Part shown: positions 1-7,615 of the stretch, in pieces
Position numbering within the stretch: position 1 is the stretch's first letter
Layout of the letters: each line of letters begins with the position of its first letter
Virus record (IMG/VR): IMGVR_UViG_3300024317_000017
Coordinates: 1-22,639 of that record
DNA length: 22,639 nucleotides
Reading direction: 5' to 3' (one strand)
Source: a virus
The notes under the pieces: generated by a model
The model's database searches: none
Seen by the model: only the letters and a program-made list of their open reading frames with translations
Told to the model about the DNA's origin: nothing
Position numbers and translations under genes: made by a program

Positions 1-387
1 CAATTCAGAGCAATTGCTGATGCAGCAACGGTTGCAGGAACTGTTACAGTTCAAATTCAAACCATTAATGGTGTAGGATTAGTTTGGGCTCAAAATCAAA
101 ACCAAAACTTGAATAATACTATCCAAGCAGGTATGACAGTGACTCCACTTCCTTCGCATCAGGCCGGTTGGATGGATGCAGGTAATAGTTTCTATTTAGC
201 AATGCCTAAACTTCCCGATCAATCACCTTTCGAAACTGTATTCTTTAAAGATAAAGAATCAGGTGCTGCATTGAGGCATTATTGGGGTGCTCAATTTGGA
301 TTAGATAACCGGGCTTATGTTAGAGACTGTGTATGGGGTTCTACATTAGTAGCTGAAGATTCTATGCGATTAATTATCCCTATGTAA
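1..387 (+). CDS. Major capsid (coat) protein, C-terminal part
   Basis: The frame is open from the first base, so only the last 128 residues are present and the start lies outside the window. The fragment contains a run of aromatic and charged segments (HQAGWMDAGNSFY, FKDKESGAALRHYWGAQFG) and ends RLIIPM. No diagnostic motif is visible. The call rests on position: it lies directly upstream of a virion protein and of gp4-like and gp10-like genes, where P22-type phages carry the coat gene. The last residues, with a tyrosine-rich strand followed by VRDCVWGSTLVAEDSMRLII, look like the beta-rich end of a coat protein. Another structural protein is possible. The next gene starts 27 bases later with its own ribosome binding site. 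Confidence 0.6.
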   Translation, partial: QFRAIADAATVAGTVTVQIQTINGVGLVWAQNQNQNLNNTIQAGMTVTPLPSHQAGWMDAGNSFYLAMPKLPDQSPFETVFFKDKESGAALRHYWGAQFGLDNRAYVRDCVWGSTLVAEDSMRLIIPM

Positions 388-413
388 TCTAACCCTCTAA
401 TTGGAGATTTTAA

Positions 414-1175
414 ATGACAACTTATAAATCCTATGCAACAGCCCCATTCGCATTCGTGAATGGGCTTGGCATAAGTAACAATGTAGCTACACCGGATACG
501 AAGGTAAATATTGCTGCGGGTTCCATTCTTGATTCAACAGGAACCTATCAATTAACATCTACTTCTTCAATAACAATTAATGCCGCATCAAATGGTCTTA
601 ATGGGTTGGATACAGGGACTTTTTTAGCTTCCAAAGTTTACGCTGTATTTTTGGTTGCCGATCCCGTCACTCTGCAACCTATAGGCGCTATGATTTCCTT
701 AAGTTATACAGCACCATTAATGCCATTTGGTTACAGTGCTTTTGCTTTACTGGGATTCATTACAACCGATTCAAGTGTGCATTTCCTTAAAGGTTATTGG
801 ACAGATACAGACAGTGCCTCAAGATTATTTATGTACGATGCGCCACAAATTACAGCTGTATCAGCAGGTAATGCAACTTCTTATGCAAGTGGCGGCATTA
901 GTTTGGCGGCCTTTTCGCCAGCAATAGATAATCTTCCTGTTTGGATCTATTCGGACTTTACTCCCGGTGCTGCTAGCCGTACTTTATCTATGCAACCCGG
1001 TGGCGCCACAGGCGATGCTATTATTATTACAGGTCAAGTAACTTCAGTCCATGTAACAAGTAATAGTTATTTAATGTCTAGATTAGTAACCGCTGTTCCT
1101 ACTATTGCTTATAAAGTAGCAAATTCAGGAGACGCAGTAGCAATTAGTGTTGCTGGTTACCAATATAGTTTATAA
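414..1175 (+). CDS. Beta-rich virion appendage or decoration protein
   Basis: A 253-residue protein rich in Ser, Thr, Ala and Gly with few charged residues and no signal peptide, typical of a beta-sandwich virion surface protein. The segment around residues 60-110 (GLDTGTFLASKVYAVFLVAD, then LMPFGYSAFALLGFI) resembles a domain recurring in phage fibre or spike proteins, where a GLDTG turn is followed by a YxVFLI strand. This resemblance is from memory. It lies between the coat gene and the gp4-like adaptor, so a head decoration or head-fibre protein is plausible; a tail appendage is the alternative. The start has TTGGAG nine bases upstream. The next gene follows after 12 bases, so it is part of the morphogenesis operon. 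Confidence 0.6.
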   Translation: MTTYKSYATAPFAFVNGLGISNNVATPDTKVNIAAGSILDSTGTYQLTSTSSITINAASNGLNGLDTGTFLASKVYAVFLVADPVTLQPIGAMISLSYTAPLMPFGYSAFALLGFITTDSSVHFLKGYWTDTDSASRLFMYDAPQITAVSAGNATSYASGGISLAAFSPAIDNLPVWIYSDFTPGAASRTLSMQPGGATGDAIIITGQVTSVHVTSNSYLMSRLVTAVPTIAYKVANSGDAVAISVAGYQYSL

Positions 1176-1187
1176 GGAGTTTATACT

Positions 1188-1892
1188 ATGGCTTATACTG
1201 CGTTACAATTAATTACGAGAGCGTATTATTTATCGCAAGTTGTAAGCCGTAGTTTGCAAGTAGTAAGTGGTGAGCAGATAACAGATGGTTTGTTTCTGCT
1301 CAACTCATTATTAGATTTTAAATCCACTGATTTACGATTGATCCCTTATTTTCAACAATATAATTTCAATACCATCCAAGGACAAGAGGTTTATGATATT
1401 CCTAATTTATTATCAGTGGAGACATTAACTTTTAATATTGGCGATGTGCGATTTTCGTTAGAAGATATGTCTCGATTTGGTTATTTTCAACCTTATCGTG
1501 TTGATAGCATTCAAAGTTTACCTTACCAATATCGCGTTGAAAGGAAACTTGGTGGTTCTAATGTTTATTTGTATTTTCTTCCTTCACAAATATTTCAAAT
1601 GAAGTTATGGGGAAAATTTGCATTAACAGAAGTGACTCTTGCTACAGATATGACCACATTGTATGATTTATATTACCTTGAATATTTACGATATGCACTC
1701 GCTGAATATATATGCAGTGATTGGGGTGCTACTTTTCCCGATCAGTCTCAAAGAAAATTTGAACAAATCCAGAAAAAAATCATGGATGTAAGTCCTCCTG
1801 ATTTATCAGTCCATAATCAAAATTATTTTGGAAGTACACCGGGTCTTGACTGGCAGGTGGTGAATTTGTCGAATGGTTATTTGCCTTATTAG
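1188..1892 (+). CDS. P22 gp4-like head-tail adaptor / DNA stabilisation protein
   Basis: A 234-residue protein resembling the P22 gp4 family, which forms the ring joining the portal to the tail hub and closes the head after DNA packaging. The N-terminal part has a helical pattern seen in this family (residues 1-50: AYTALQLITRAYYLS, then GLFLLNSLLDFKS). A YDIPN segment and a long helical region with DLYYLEYLRYALAEYIC lie near the middle and C-terminus. P22 gp4 is 166 residues, so this version is longer, mainly at the C-terminus. It is directly followed, after 9 bases, by a gp10-like gene, which is the P22 gene order. A good ribosome site (AAGGAG) lies nine bases upstream of the ATG. Confidence 0.75.
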   Translation: MAYTALQLITRAYYLSQVVSRSLQVVSGEQITDGLFLLNSLLDFKSTDLRLIPYFQQYNFNTIQGQEVYDIPNLLSVETLTFNIGDVRFSLEDMSRFGYFQPYRVDSIQSLPYQYRVERKLGGSNVYLYFLPSQIFQMKLWGKFALTEVTLATDMTTLYDLYYLEYLRYALAEYICSDWGATFPDQSQRKFEQIQKKIMDVSPPDLSVHNQNYFGSTPGLDWQVVNLSNGYLPY

Positions 1893-1901
1893 AGGATAAA
1901 G

Positions 1902-3503
1902 ATGCCCGCACCTAATCTTCAGCAAAGTGTCCAGGAAATACCGCTTAAAATTGTAGGTGGCAATAAATTTGGACGTTACCCAAAAATATCGGATGAACAG
2001 ACCTGGAATATGATTGTTAGTGAAACCGGCTTAGTTCCTTATGCGGGTTATAAAAATGTGTTGACTCAATCATCCTCGGCTGTAGGTCGTGGCGTCTATT
2101 CCAGTTCCCGCGGGGCATTAATATTAGCAGTTTGGGGTCCTCAAGCATATATTATTAAACAAGGTGTAAATACCTTGGTCGCTACATTTATTGGTAATTT
2201 AGTGACATCTATTGGAGATGTATTCATTGCTGAAAATAATAATGCGGAACTGGCTTTCACAGATGGCGTGAGAATTTATGTTTATAATTATCTTTTAAAT
2301 ACATATAAAGTCTCAGGTACTGATTTTACTGTACCTGCCGCATTAAACAATCCGGGTTATATTTCTTTTCAAAATGGTCGATTAATCGTTGCTGATACCG
2401 ATTCAACTAATTGGTATCTATCGGGCGCGAATGCGGCAACTACCTGGACAAGTGACCCCAATAGCGTTGGATCATTACAAAGTAAACCGGATAAAATACA
2501 GGCCGCCGTTCCATCTCCAGGAGGCGGGAATAATTTGTATGTATTTGGCCATAATGTAGTTGAGCAATGGCAGGATGTGGGAGCTGCCATATTTCCCTAT
2601 CAACGTTCTAGCACATTTAATGTTGATTATGGCACATTGAATGCTTCCAGTATTTCAGCATTGGATAATTATGTCGTCTGGTTGGCTGCTAATGAACAGT
2701 CAGGCGCTACATTAATGATAGTATCGGGTAACAAGGCTACTTCCATTAGTACGGATGGGATGGATTTTAAATTAGCAAAGCTAACCGATCCAAATAATTG
2801 CACAGGATTTCTATTTAGGCAAGATGGACATTTAATATACCAGTTCACTTTTCCTGACGACAACTTAAGTTACGCTTATGACTTTAATACACAATTATTT
2901 TTTACAGTTAGTGATGAAAATCTTAATTATCACGTGGCTAGAAATGTTATTCTGTTTAATAATCAATATTATTTCGTTTCATTGAATACAGGTAATCTTT
3001 TTGAGTTTAGTACGGATATTACAGACATCGTTTATGGGCCTGATAATATTCATGAGATTCCAAGAATTAGAGTTTGCCCTCCTTTTAGGCTGCCAACCCA
3101 ACGCATGTTTATTCTTAAAAGTTTAGGATTTACTGTTGAAAATGGTCAGCCAAATAATATAACTAATGTCACTAATTTAACTTCTTTGATAGTAGGAAAT
3201 CTCTCCACTGAAGATTCTGTATCTATTACAACAGAGGATGATTTTATTTTAATTGTTGAGTCAGAAATAGGGCCAACTTATGCTTATCAATTAGCCTCTG
3301 AAGCTATCGATTTATCTATAGCGCGAGACGGTGGAGAGAGTTTTGGCAATTCTTTTCGAATTCCGATGAATGCAATAGGAAAGCGAACTAGTCGTCTTAT
3401 ATGGCAGCAATTAGGACAGGCTAATGATATGACGCCGCAGTTAAGATTTTCTGGATTTGGTCGATTTGTAGCCTTTGATGGTATAATGGAGATTTATCAA
3501 TAA
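1902..3503 (+). CDS. P22 gp10-like packaged DNA stabilisation / tail hub protein
   Basis: A 533-residue protein with the character of P22 gp10, the tail hub that binds beneath gp4 (P22 gp10 is 472 residues). Visible features are an N-terminal segment starting with a structural-protein motif (DEQTWNMIVSETG, then YAGYKNV), repeated strands suggesting a beta-propeller-like body (GRLIVADTDSTNWYLSG; LYVFGHNVVEQW; FRQDGHLIYQFTFP), and a C-terminal region with SIARDGGESFGN and TSRLIWQQLGQ. The last resembles the end of gp10, where a similar DGI..G segment precedes KRVLWKRVGR. It acts in the assembled virion as part of the DNA exit path. The stop overlaps the next start (TAATG). Confidence 0.78.
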   Translation: MPAPNLQQSVQEIPLKIVGGNKFGRYPKISDEQTWNMIVSETGLVPYAGYKNVLTQSSSAVGRGVYSSSRGALILAVWGPQAYIIKQGVNTLVATFIGNLVTSIGDVFIAENNNAELAFTDGVRIYVYNYLLNTYKVSGTDFTVPAALNNPGYISFQNGRLIVADTDSTNWYLSGANAATTWTSDPNSVGSLQSKPDKIQAAVPSPGGGNNLYVFGHNVVEQWQDVGAAIFPYQRSSTFNVDYGTLNASSISALDNYVVWLAANEQSGATLMIVSGNKATSISTDGMDFKLAKLTDPNNCTGFLFRQDGHLIYQFTFPDDNLSYAYDFNTQLFFTVSDENLNYHVARNVILFNNQYYFVSLNTGNLFEFSTDITDIVYGPDNIHEIPRIRVCPPFRLPTQRMFILKSLGFTVENGQPNNITNVTNLTSLIVGNLSTEDSVSITTEDDFILIVESEIGPTYAYQLASEAIDLSIARDGGESFGNSFRIPMNAIGKRTSRLIWQQLGQANDMTPQLRFSGFGRFVAFDGIMEIYQ

Positions 3504-3871
3504 TGGCGAATCCACCACCTGTTATACGGATCCCTAATTTACCGAATGGCCAATTGGTTGATGACGAAGGTAACGCGACAGATGACGAATTAACTTTTCG
3601 GCATGCATTAATTTCCCAATTACAAAAGAATTTTGGAAATGAAGGTTGCGTTATACCAACTCAATATGAACAAACAGTTCCATTTGATGATGTAACTAAA
3701 ATACAAAATAATCAAAATGGCCAAGGACAATTTACTTGTCAATTAGGTACTATGCTTTATGTTATTCGTGATCCAGCAGATTATACGCAAGATTCAGTAA
3801 TGATAGCTGTGCGAAATGACAATAGTTATCCATTAACCGCCCCATTATTTAAAACCGTAACATTGGTATAA
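3503..3871 (+). CDS. Hypothetical virion-module protein
   Basis: A 122-residue soluble protein, acidic in its first half (VDDEGNATDDELTF), with a short helix (RHALISQLQKNFG) and then beta-type sequence. It starts on the last base of the gp10-like stop codon, so translation is probably coupled. The position corresponds to P22 genes 26 and 14 (tail needle and an assembly factor), but no coiled-coil trimer like the gp26 needle is present, so the function is not assigned. It probably contributes to the tail or to assembly. No membrane segment or enzymatic motif is visible. Confidence 0.6.
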   Translation: MANPPPVIRIPNLPNGQLVDDEGNATDDELTFRHALISQLQKNFGNEGCVIPTQYEQTVPFDDVTKIQNNQNGQGQFTCQLGTMLYVIRDPADYTQDSVMIAVRNDNSYPLTAPLFKTVTLV

Positions 3872-3881
3872 GGAGTTAGCA

Positions 3882-4475
3882 ATGAATGTATTTGACCCAT
3901 TTGGAATTTTCTCAACGAAGAAGACACCTAATCCTGCTGACGCGGCCAATGCGGAATTAAATAAAATACCAGGCGCTACGTCTCCTTATTACGATCCGTA
4001 TATTAATGCAGGAAAAGAAGCCTTAGGTACATTAAAAGATGAATATGGTAATTTACTGCAAGATCCTGGTTCAATTTATGATCGCTTAGGAAAAGGATAC
4101 AAAGAATCCCCTGGATATCAATTTGCACTAAAACAAGCATTAGGCGCAGGGCAAAATGCATCTGCCGCAGGTGGGATGTTAGGAACACCTGCCGATCAAC
4201 AACAACAAATGGGATTAGCGCAAGATGTCGCATCCAAAGATTTTCAGAAATATCTCGATAGCGTGACAGGTCTTTATGGAAAAGGATTATCAGGAACCGA
4301 AGGGCTTAATAAACAGGGATTTGATGCATCCACTGAATATGGGAAAATGCTTGCTGATATATTTGGTCAAAAGAGCTCAAATATATACCAAGGAACGGCT
4401 GGACAAAATGCAGCGGGTGGCAATAAACAAGCACAGTTAATGCAAATGATAAGTACGTTCCTGCCTTTTTACTAG
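3882..4475 (+). CDS. gp7-like DNA transfer / ejection protein
   Basis: A 197-residue protein rich in Gly, Ala and Gln, with a helical middle and a C-terminal repeat-like region around residues 115-165 (LDSVTGLYGKGLSG, then GFDASTEYGKML). This character is common in phage DNA transfer proteins of the P22 gp7 type, which are 200-230 residues long and leave the virion with the DNA. In P22 the order gp7, gp20, gp16 follows the tail hub genes, and the same place holds here. The family assignment is from sequence texture and gene order, not from a catalytic motif. The ribosome site AAGGAG lies 8 bases before the ATG. Confidence 0.65.
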   Translation: MNVFDPFGIFSTKKTPNPADAANAELNKIPGATSPYYDPYINAGKEALGTLKDEYGNLLQDPGSIYDRLGKGYKESPGYQFALKQALGAGQNASAAGGMLGTPADQQQQMGLAQDVASKDFQKYLDSVTGLYGKGLSGTEGLNKQGFDASTEYGKMLADIFGQKSSNIYQGTAGQNAAGGNKQAQLMQMISTFLPFY

Positions 4476-4484
4476 GAGCCTAAA

Positions 4485-5990
4485 ATGGTATTAAATTTTC
4501 ATGCGCCAAGACAACTTACACCGGAGGATTTTGGTCAATATGATTTAGGCAAAGCGATTCGATCAGGCTTTGATACATTCAATAAATTTCAAGAAGCGCG
4601 ATATAAGCCTAAAACATTAGCTGAAAATCTTTTATCTAGTCAATTGGCCAATAAAATAAATTCAGCGAAAGCAAAATACGCTGAAAAAAATGAAGAGACC
4701 AATTCAAATATATTAAGTGAAAGGCTTAAAGAGCTTGGGATCACTAATGAAAATCTCCCTGAAAAATTAAAATACGCGCTCCAACAAGAACAAAGAAAAG
4801 CAGAACATCCTGAACTTTCATATACTGGAGGTGTAGGCGATCTGGCTCGATTAAATGATTATGCTTCTAAAAATCCTGATTTATTTGACTATCAATCAAA
4901 ACAAGTTCAGCCATCAGCTCCTGAAGAGAAGCAACCTGAATTAGGGCAAATACCGAGCTATATTGCTTCTTTAAGAAAGCCCATTGAGCAACCACTTAAT
5001 CAAGCACAAGAGCCGTCTTCTCAATTAGAGAATATGCGAAAACATATTTTGTCAAAATTGCAAGGGCAATCAGGCCCATTAACAGGTGCTGCAAGAGATG
5101 CGCAATCATTGCAAATGCTTGGCGAACAATACGGGAAAGACAGTGAGATCTATAAAGATGCTAGAAAAGCCTATGATGCACAAACAGGTGCTAGAGAAGC
5201 ATTGGCTCGCCAAAGAAGCCTTTCCCCATTAGCTAAAAAATTAGCTGAAATGAAAGAAGTTGACGAAGGATTTATCCCAGGAACCAATAAAACACAGCAA
5301 TTCGATTCACCTGAGCAAAGAGATGCCTGGAAAAATGCATTAGTGGAAGATATTGAGAATCTTAAGAAAGGTCAGCATTATGTTTACGATCCAAAAACAC
5401 ATGAAAGAATCGGCGTTAAAAGACCATTAGATAATGAAGAAAAGAAAGTGGAGCGTGGACGCATCATCTTTAATGATACGTTCCCCATCGTTAACACAGG
5501 TTTATCTGAATTCAGTGGAAAAGATTCTATTCGAAAATTTGATAAATACGTTGGAGAATATGGGAAAAACCCTGAAGCGACACAGAAGATTGACGATCTC
5601 TTATTGGCCTTAAAATTAACTACTGTTACAGCAGTTAATGAACAAGGAACTATAGGCGCTGGAAAAACAAATGTCACTTATCGCGCATTGCTCAATTCTA
5701 TAGCCCAAAGTGATTTGCCTAAAATAGTAATGAATTATGAGAAAAACTTTAGGTTGCCAGCAGAAGCCAACATTAAAGCGGGATTACGTTTTCAAGAGAT
5801 ATTAAACAGAACCTCTAAAAAGGCAGCTTCGCAATTGCCGGCATATAAAACAGAGTACTTTAAACCACAAAGTCAGAATGAAAGTGGGAAGACCCATTAT
5901 AGCGATCAAGATATTACAGATACCGCTAAAAAATATAATATTGGCGAGGAAGAAGTACGTAGACGAATTGCTTCGGCTGGGGGAAAATAA
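4485..5990 (+). CDS. Probable internal virion / ejection protein (gp20 position)
   Basis: A 501-residue, highly charged and largely helical protein. Residues 50-110 (NKINSAKAKYAEKNEETNSN onward) and 180-260 look like extended or coiled-coil helices. A proline- and glutamine-rich linker lies around residues 140-170 (QPSAPEEKQPELGQIPSY). No enzymatic motif is seen. It sits second of three consecutive genes at the place of P22 gp7-gp20-gp16 and its size is close to P22 gp20 (471 residues), so a role in DNA ejection is inferred. Its stop overlaps the start of the next gene (TAATG), indicating coupled translation. Another internal scaffold-like role cannot be excluded. Confidence 0.6.
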   Translation: MVLNFHAPRQLTPEDFGQYDLGKAIRSGFDTFNKFQEARYKPKTLAENLLSSQLANKINSAKAKYAEKNEETNSNILSERLKELGITNENLPEKLKYALQQEQRKAEHPELSYTGGVGDLARLNDYASKNPDLFDYQSKQVQPSAPEEKQPELGQIPSYIASLRKPIEQPLNQAQEPSSQLENMRKHILSKLQGQSGPLTGAARDAQSLQMLGEQYGKDSEIYKDARKAYDAQTGAREALARQRSLSPLAKKLAEMKEVDEGFIPGTNKTQQFDSPEQRDAWKNALVEDIENLKKGQHYVYDPKTHERIGVKRPLDNEEKKVERGRIIFNDTFPIVNTGLSEFSGKDSIRKFDKYVGEYGKNPEATQKIDDLLLALKLTTVTAVNEQGTIGAGKTNVTYRALLNSIAQSDLPKIVMNYEKNFRLPAEANIKAGLRFQEILNRTSKKAASQLPAYKTEYFKPQSQNESGKTHYSDQDITDTAKKYNIGEEEVRRRIASAGGK

Positions 5991-7300
5991 TGGCAAGAGA
6001 CTTATTTGAAGAATATGGCATTGTCAAAAAGCCTAAGAAAAAAGAAGTAGATATATTTCGAGAAGAAGGAATAACCACTCCAGAGGAAGAAAAAGAACAA
6101 TTTCATCAAAAATTTACGGGTAAGGTACAATCCGGATTAGAAGATTTTTTAAGACAAGCTTTTAGTGGGGTTATTAATAAAGGCTCTTACGCCTCCCCTT
6201 ATCCTGAATCATTGCGCCCAACCGCTAAAGGCGCTGCGATAGGATTAACACAAGGATTAGGCGATATAGGTGCTTCTATTGGAAATTTCGGTTTAGAAGG
6301 TTTAGAAAATGCAACAGGTGCCGATTATGGGCGAATTCCTCATTCGGATATAAGAAACCCAAATCCAGAGACAACAGGCGAAGATTTAGGACAACGAGGC
6401 GGCGAAATAGCAGCCCCTTTTCTCTTACCTGGATTTGGAATGTATAAAGCGGCCTCAGCTGCTAAAACGCCATTAACTAAATTATTGGCATCTAGTGGTG
6501 CCGGAGGATTATTAGGAGCTGCTGAAAATGAAGGCAATCGTGAAATTGGGGCTAGTATTGGGGCTGCTATTCCTTTTGGTGCTAGTCTCACTAAATCCGT
6601 TATAGGAAAGCAAGCAGCTAATATTTATGAAAAAAATAAAGAAAAATATCAAAATTTATATAATGATTTTTTTAAAGAAGTAAAAAGTCAAGGAATAGAA
6701 GATAAATTAACCATTCCCTCCGCGTTAAAAAAAGATTCGGAAGGCATTAAATCCTTATATAAAAATACTTCACATAATGAAAACTTACGTATTAAACGTT
6801 TTGCAAATAATCCAACACTTGAAAATGCGCATCACGCACAATCTGATTTAGCAAAAATTGCACGTGAATTAAAAGATAAAAAGGAATACAAAGGCGTTAA
6901 ACTATCAGCAGGTGAGGAAGAAGCATTATTAGAAGCTAATAATCTTCGAAAACGCATTAAAGGTTCTTTACAACAGCATTTTGTTAAAGCAGATAAAAAA
7001 GATTTTTCAAAAGAATACAATGCTATTACGCAAGGATATTCTAAAGAAGTAGCACCTTTTCTTTCGTCTAAAGAACTTACCAAAAAGAATGGTCGCGCTA
7101 GTAAAATTGGCAAAGAATTATTAATGAATCCTAAATTTCATGAATCAGAAATAGCTAAATCTATTCCTGGGTTTGGTATTCGACATAAAATAGGACAAAC
7201 TCCTAGATGGGTGCAAGGGCTAGCAGGAGGAGCTTCAATCCCTATATTAACGGCTGCTGGCGTTCCAATTCCGGCATATTTGCAAAAAATATTTAGCTGA
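5990..7300 (+). CDS. Probable ejection protein with amphipathic/hydrophobic segments (gp16 position)
   Basis: A 436-residue protein combining a charged N-terminus (residues 1-45), Gly/Ala-rich hydrophobic stretches around residues 80-105 (GAAIGLTQGLGDIGASIGNF), 135-200 (LLPGFGMYKAASAA; GGLLGAA; GASIGAAIPFGASL) and at the C-terminus (LAGGASIPILTAAGVPIPAYL), with a lysine-rich helical middle (residues 205-390). Hydrophobic Gly/Ala segments alternating with charged helices are typical of ejection proteins that insert into the host envelope, such as P22 gp16 or the T7 internal core proteins. It overlaps the previous gene by one base. P22 gp16 is 609 residues, so this one is shorter. No peptidoglycan hydrolase motif is visible. 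Confidence 0.6.
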   Translation: MARDLFEEYGIVKKPKKKEVDIFREEGITTPEEEKEQFHQKFTGKVQSGLEDFLRQAFSGVINKGSYASPYPESLRPTAKGAAIGLTQGLGDIGASIGNFGLEGLENATGADYGRIPHSDIRNPNPETTGEDLGQRGGEIAAPFLLPGFGMYKAASAAKTPLTKLLASSGAGGLLGAAENEGNREIGASIGAAIPFGASLTKSVIGKQAANIYEKNKEKYQNLYNDFFKEVKSQGIEDKLTIPSALKKDSEGIKSLYKNTSHNENLRIKRFANNPTLENAHHAQSDLAKIARELKDKKEYKGVKLSAGEEEALLEANNLRKRIKGSLQQHFVKADKKDFSKEYNAITQGYSKEVAPFLSSKELTKKNGRASKIGKELLMNPKFHESEIAKSIPGFGIRHKIGQTPRWVQGLAGGASIPILTAAGVPIPAYLQKIFS

Positions 7301-7353
7301 TGCTTGTTTTTTAATCCAATATAGAATAGTATATTTCTTTTTTGGAGAAAAAT

Positions 7354-7476
7354 ATGTTTATATTATTTTGTACTATTATTGGTTTAATATTTCAGGTGAG
7401 CGATCTTGAAAGTAAATTAAAAAATTCCCAGCAAAGATTGCGTGAAGATAGTTTTGAAGAAGAAGAATATTATTAA
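7354..7476 (+). CDS. Small single-pass membrane protein
   Basis: A 40-codon reading frame starting at ATG 7354, preceded by TTGGAG 7 bases upstream. The product starts with a 13-residue hydrophobic stretch (FILFCTIIGLIF), which is followed by a charged amphipathic helix (SDLESKLKNSQQRLRED) and an acidic tail EEEEYY. This layout, a short membrane anchor plus a charged helix, resembles small phage membrane proteins such as spanin- or holin-like peptides, but no family is recognised. The good ribosome site, the fit in an otherwise empty gap, and the codon usage like its neighbours support a real gene. Confidence 0.5.
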   Translation: MFILFCTIIGLIFQVSDLESKLKNSQQRLREDSFEEEEYY

Positions 7477-7535
7477 TTTATATTATCTTAGATCAAATAA
7501 TCCCGGAATGCTCTTTTTATAACATTATAAGCAAA

Positions 7536-7565
7536 TTGAGGTCAAATAAATACAGATTGTATTAT
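7536..7565 (+). promoter_or_regulatory. Candidate sigma70 promoter of the tail-fibre block
   Basis: TTGAGG (7536-7541) and TATTAT (7560-7565) are separated by 18 bases. The -10 box matches the consensus at five of six positions and the -35 at four. Transcription would start near 7572, giving a leader of about 44 bases before the fibre gene at 7616. The octamer TCAAATAA occurs within this promoter and again about 50 bases upstream, which could be a paired activator or repressor site. The rest of 7477-7615 shows no other gene. Confidence 0.4.
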
Positions 7566-7615
7566 TGAAAAATTGGAGTAAAATATCAGGTAATCATTCG
7601 TCTATAGGGTATTGA

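Noticed and set aside
5384-5677. 97-codon - strand frame inside the ejection protein gene
   Set aside because: No ribosome site or recognisable domain; the + strand frame is part of a coupled operon.
7304-7332. Promoter TTGTTT-17-TAGTAT before the 40-codon gene
   Set aside because: Only three and four consensus matches in very AT-rich sequence; not distinguishable from chance.
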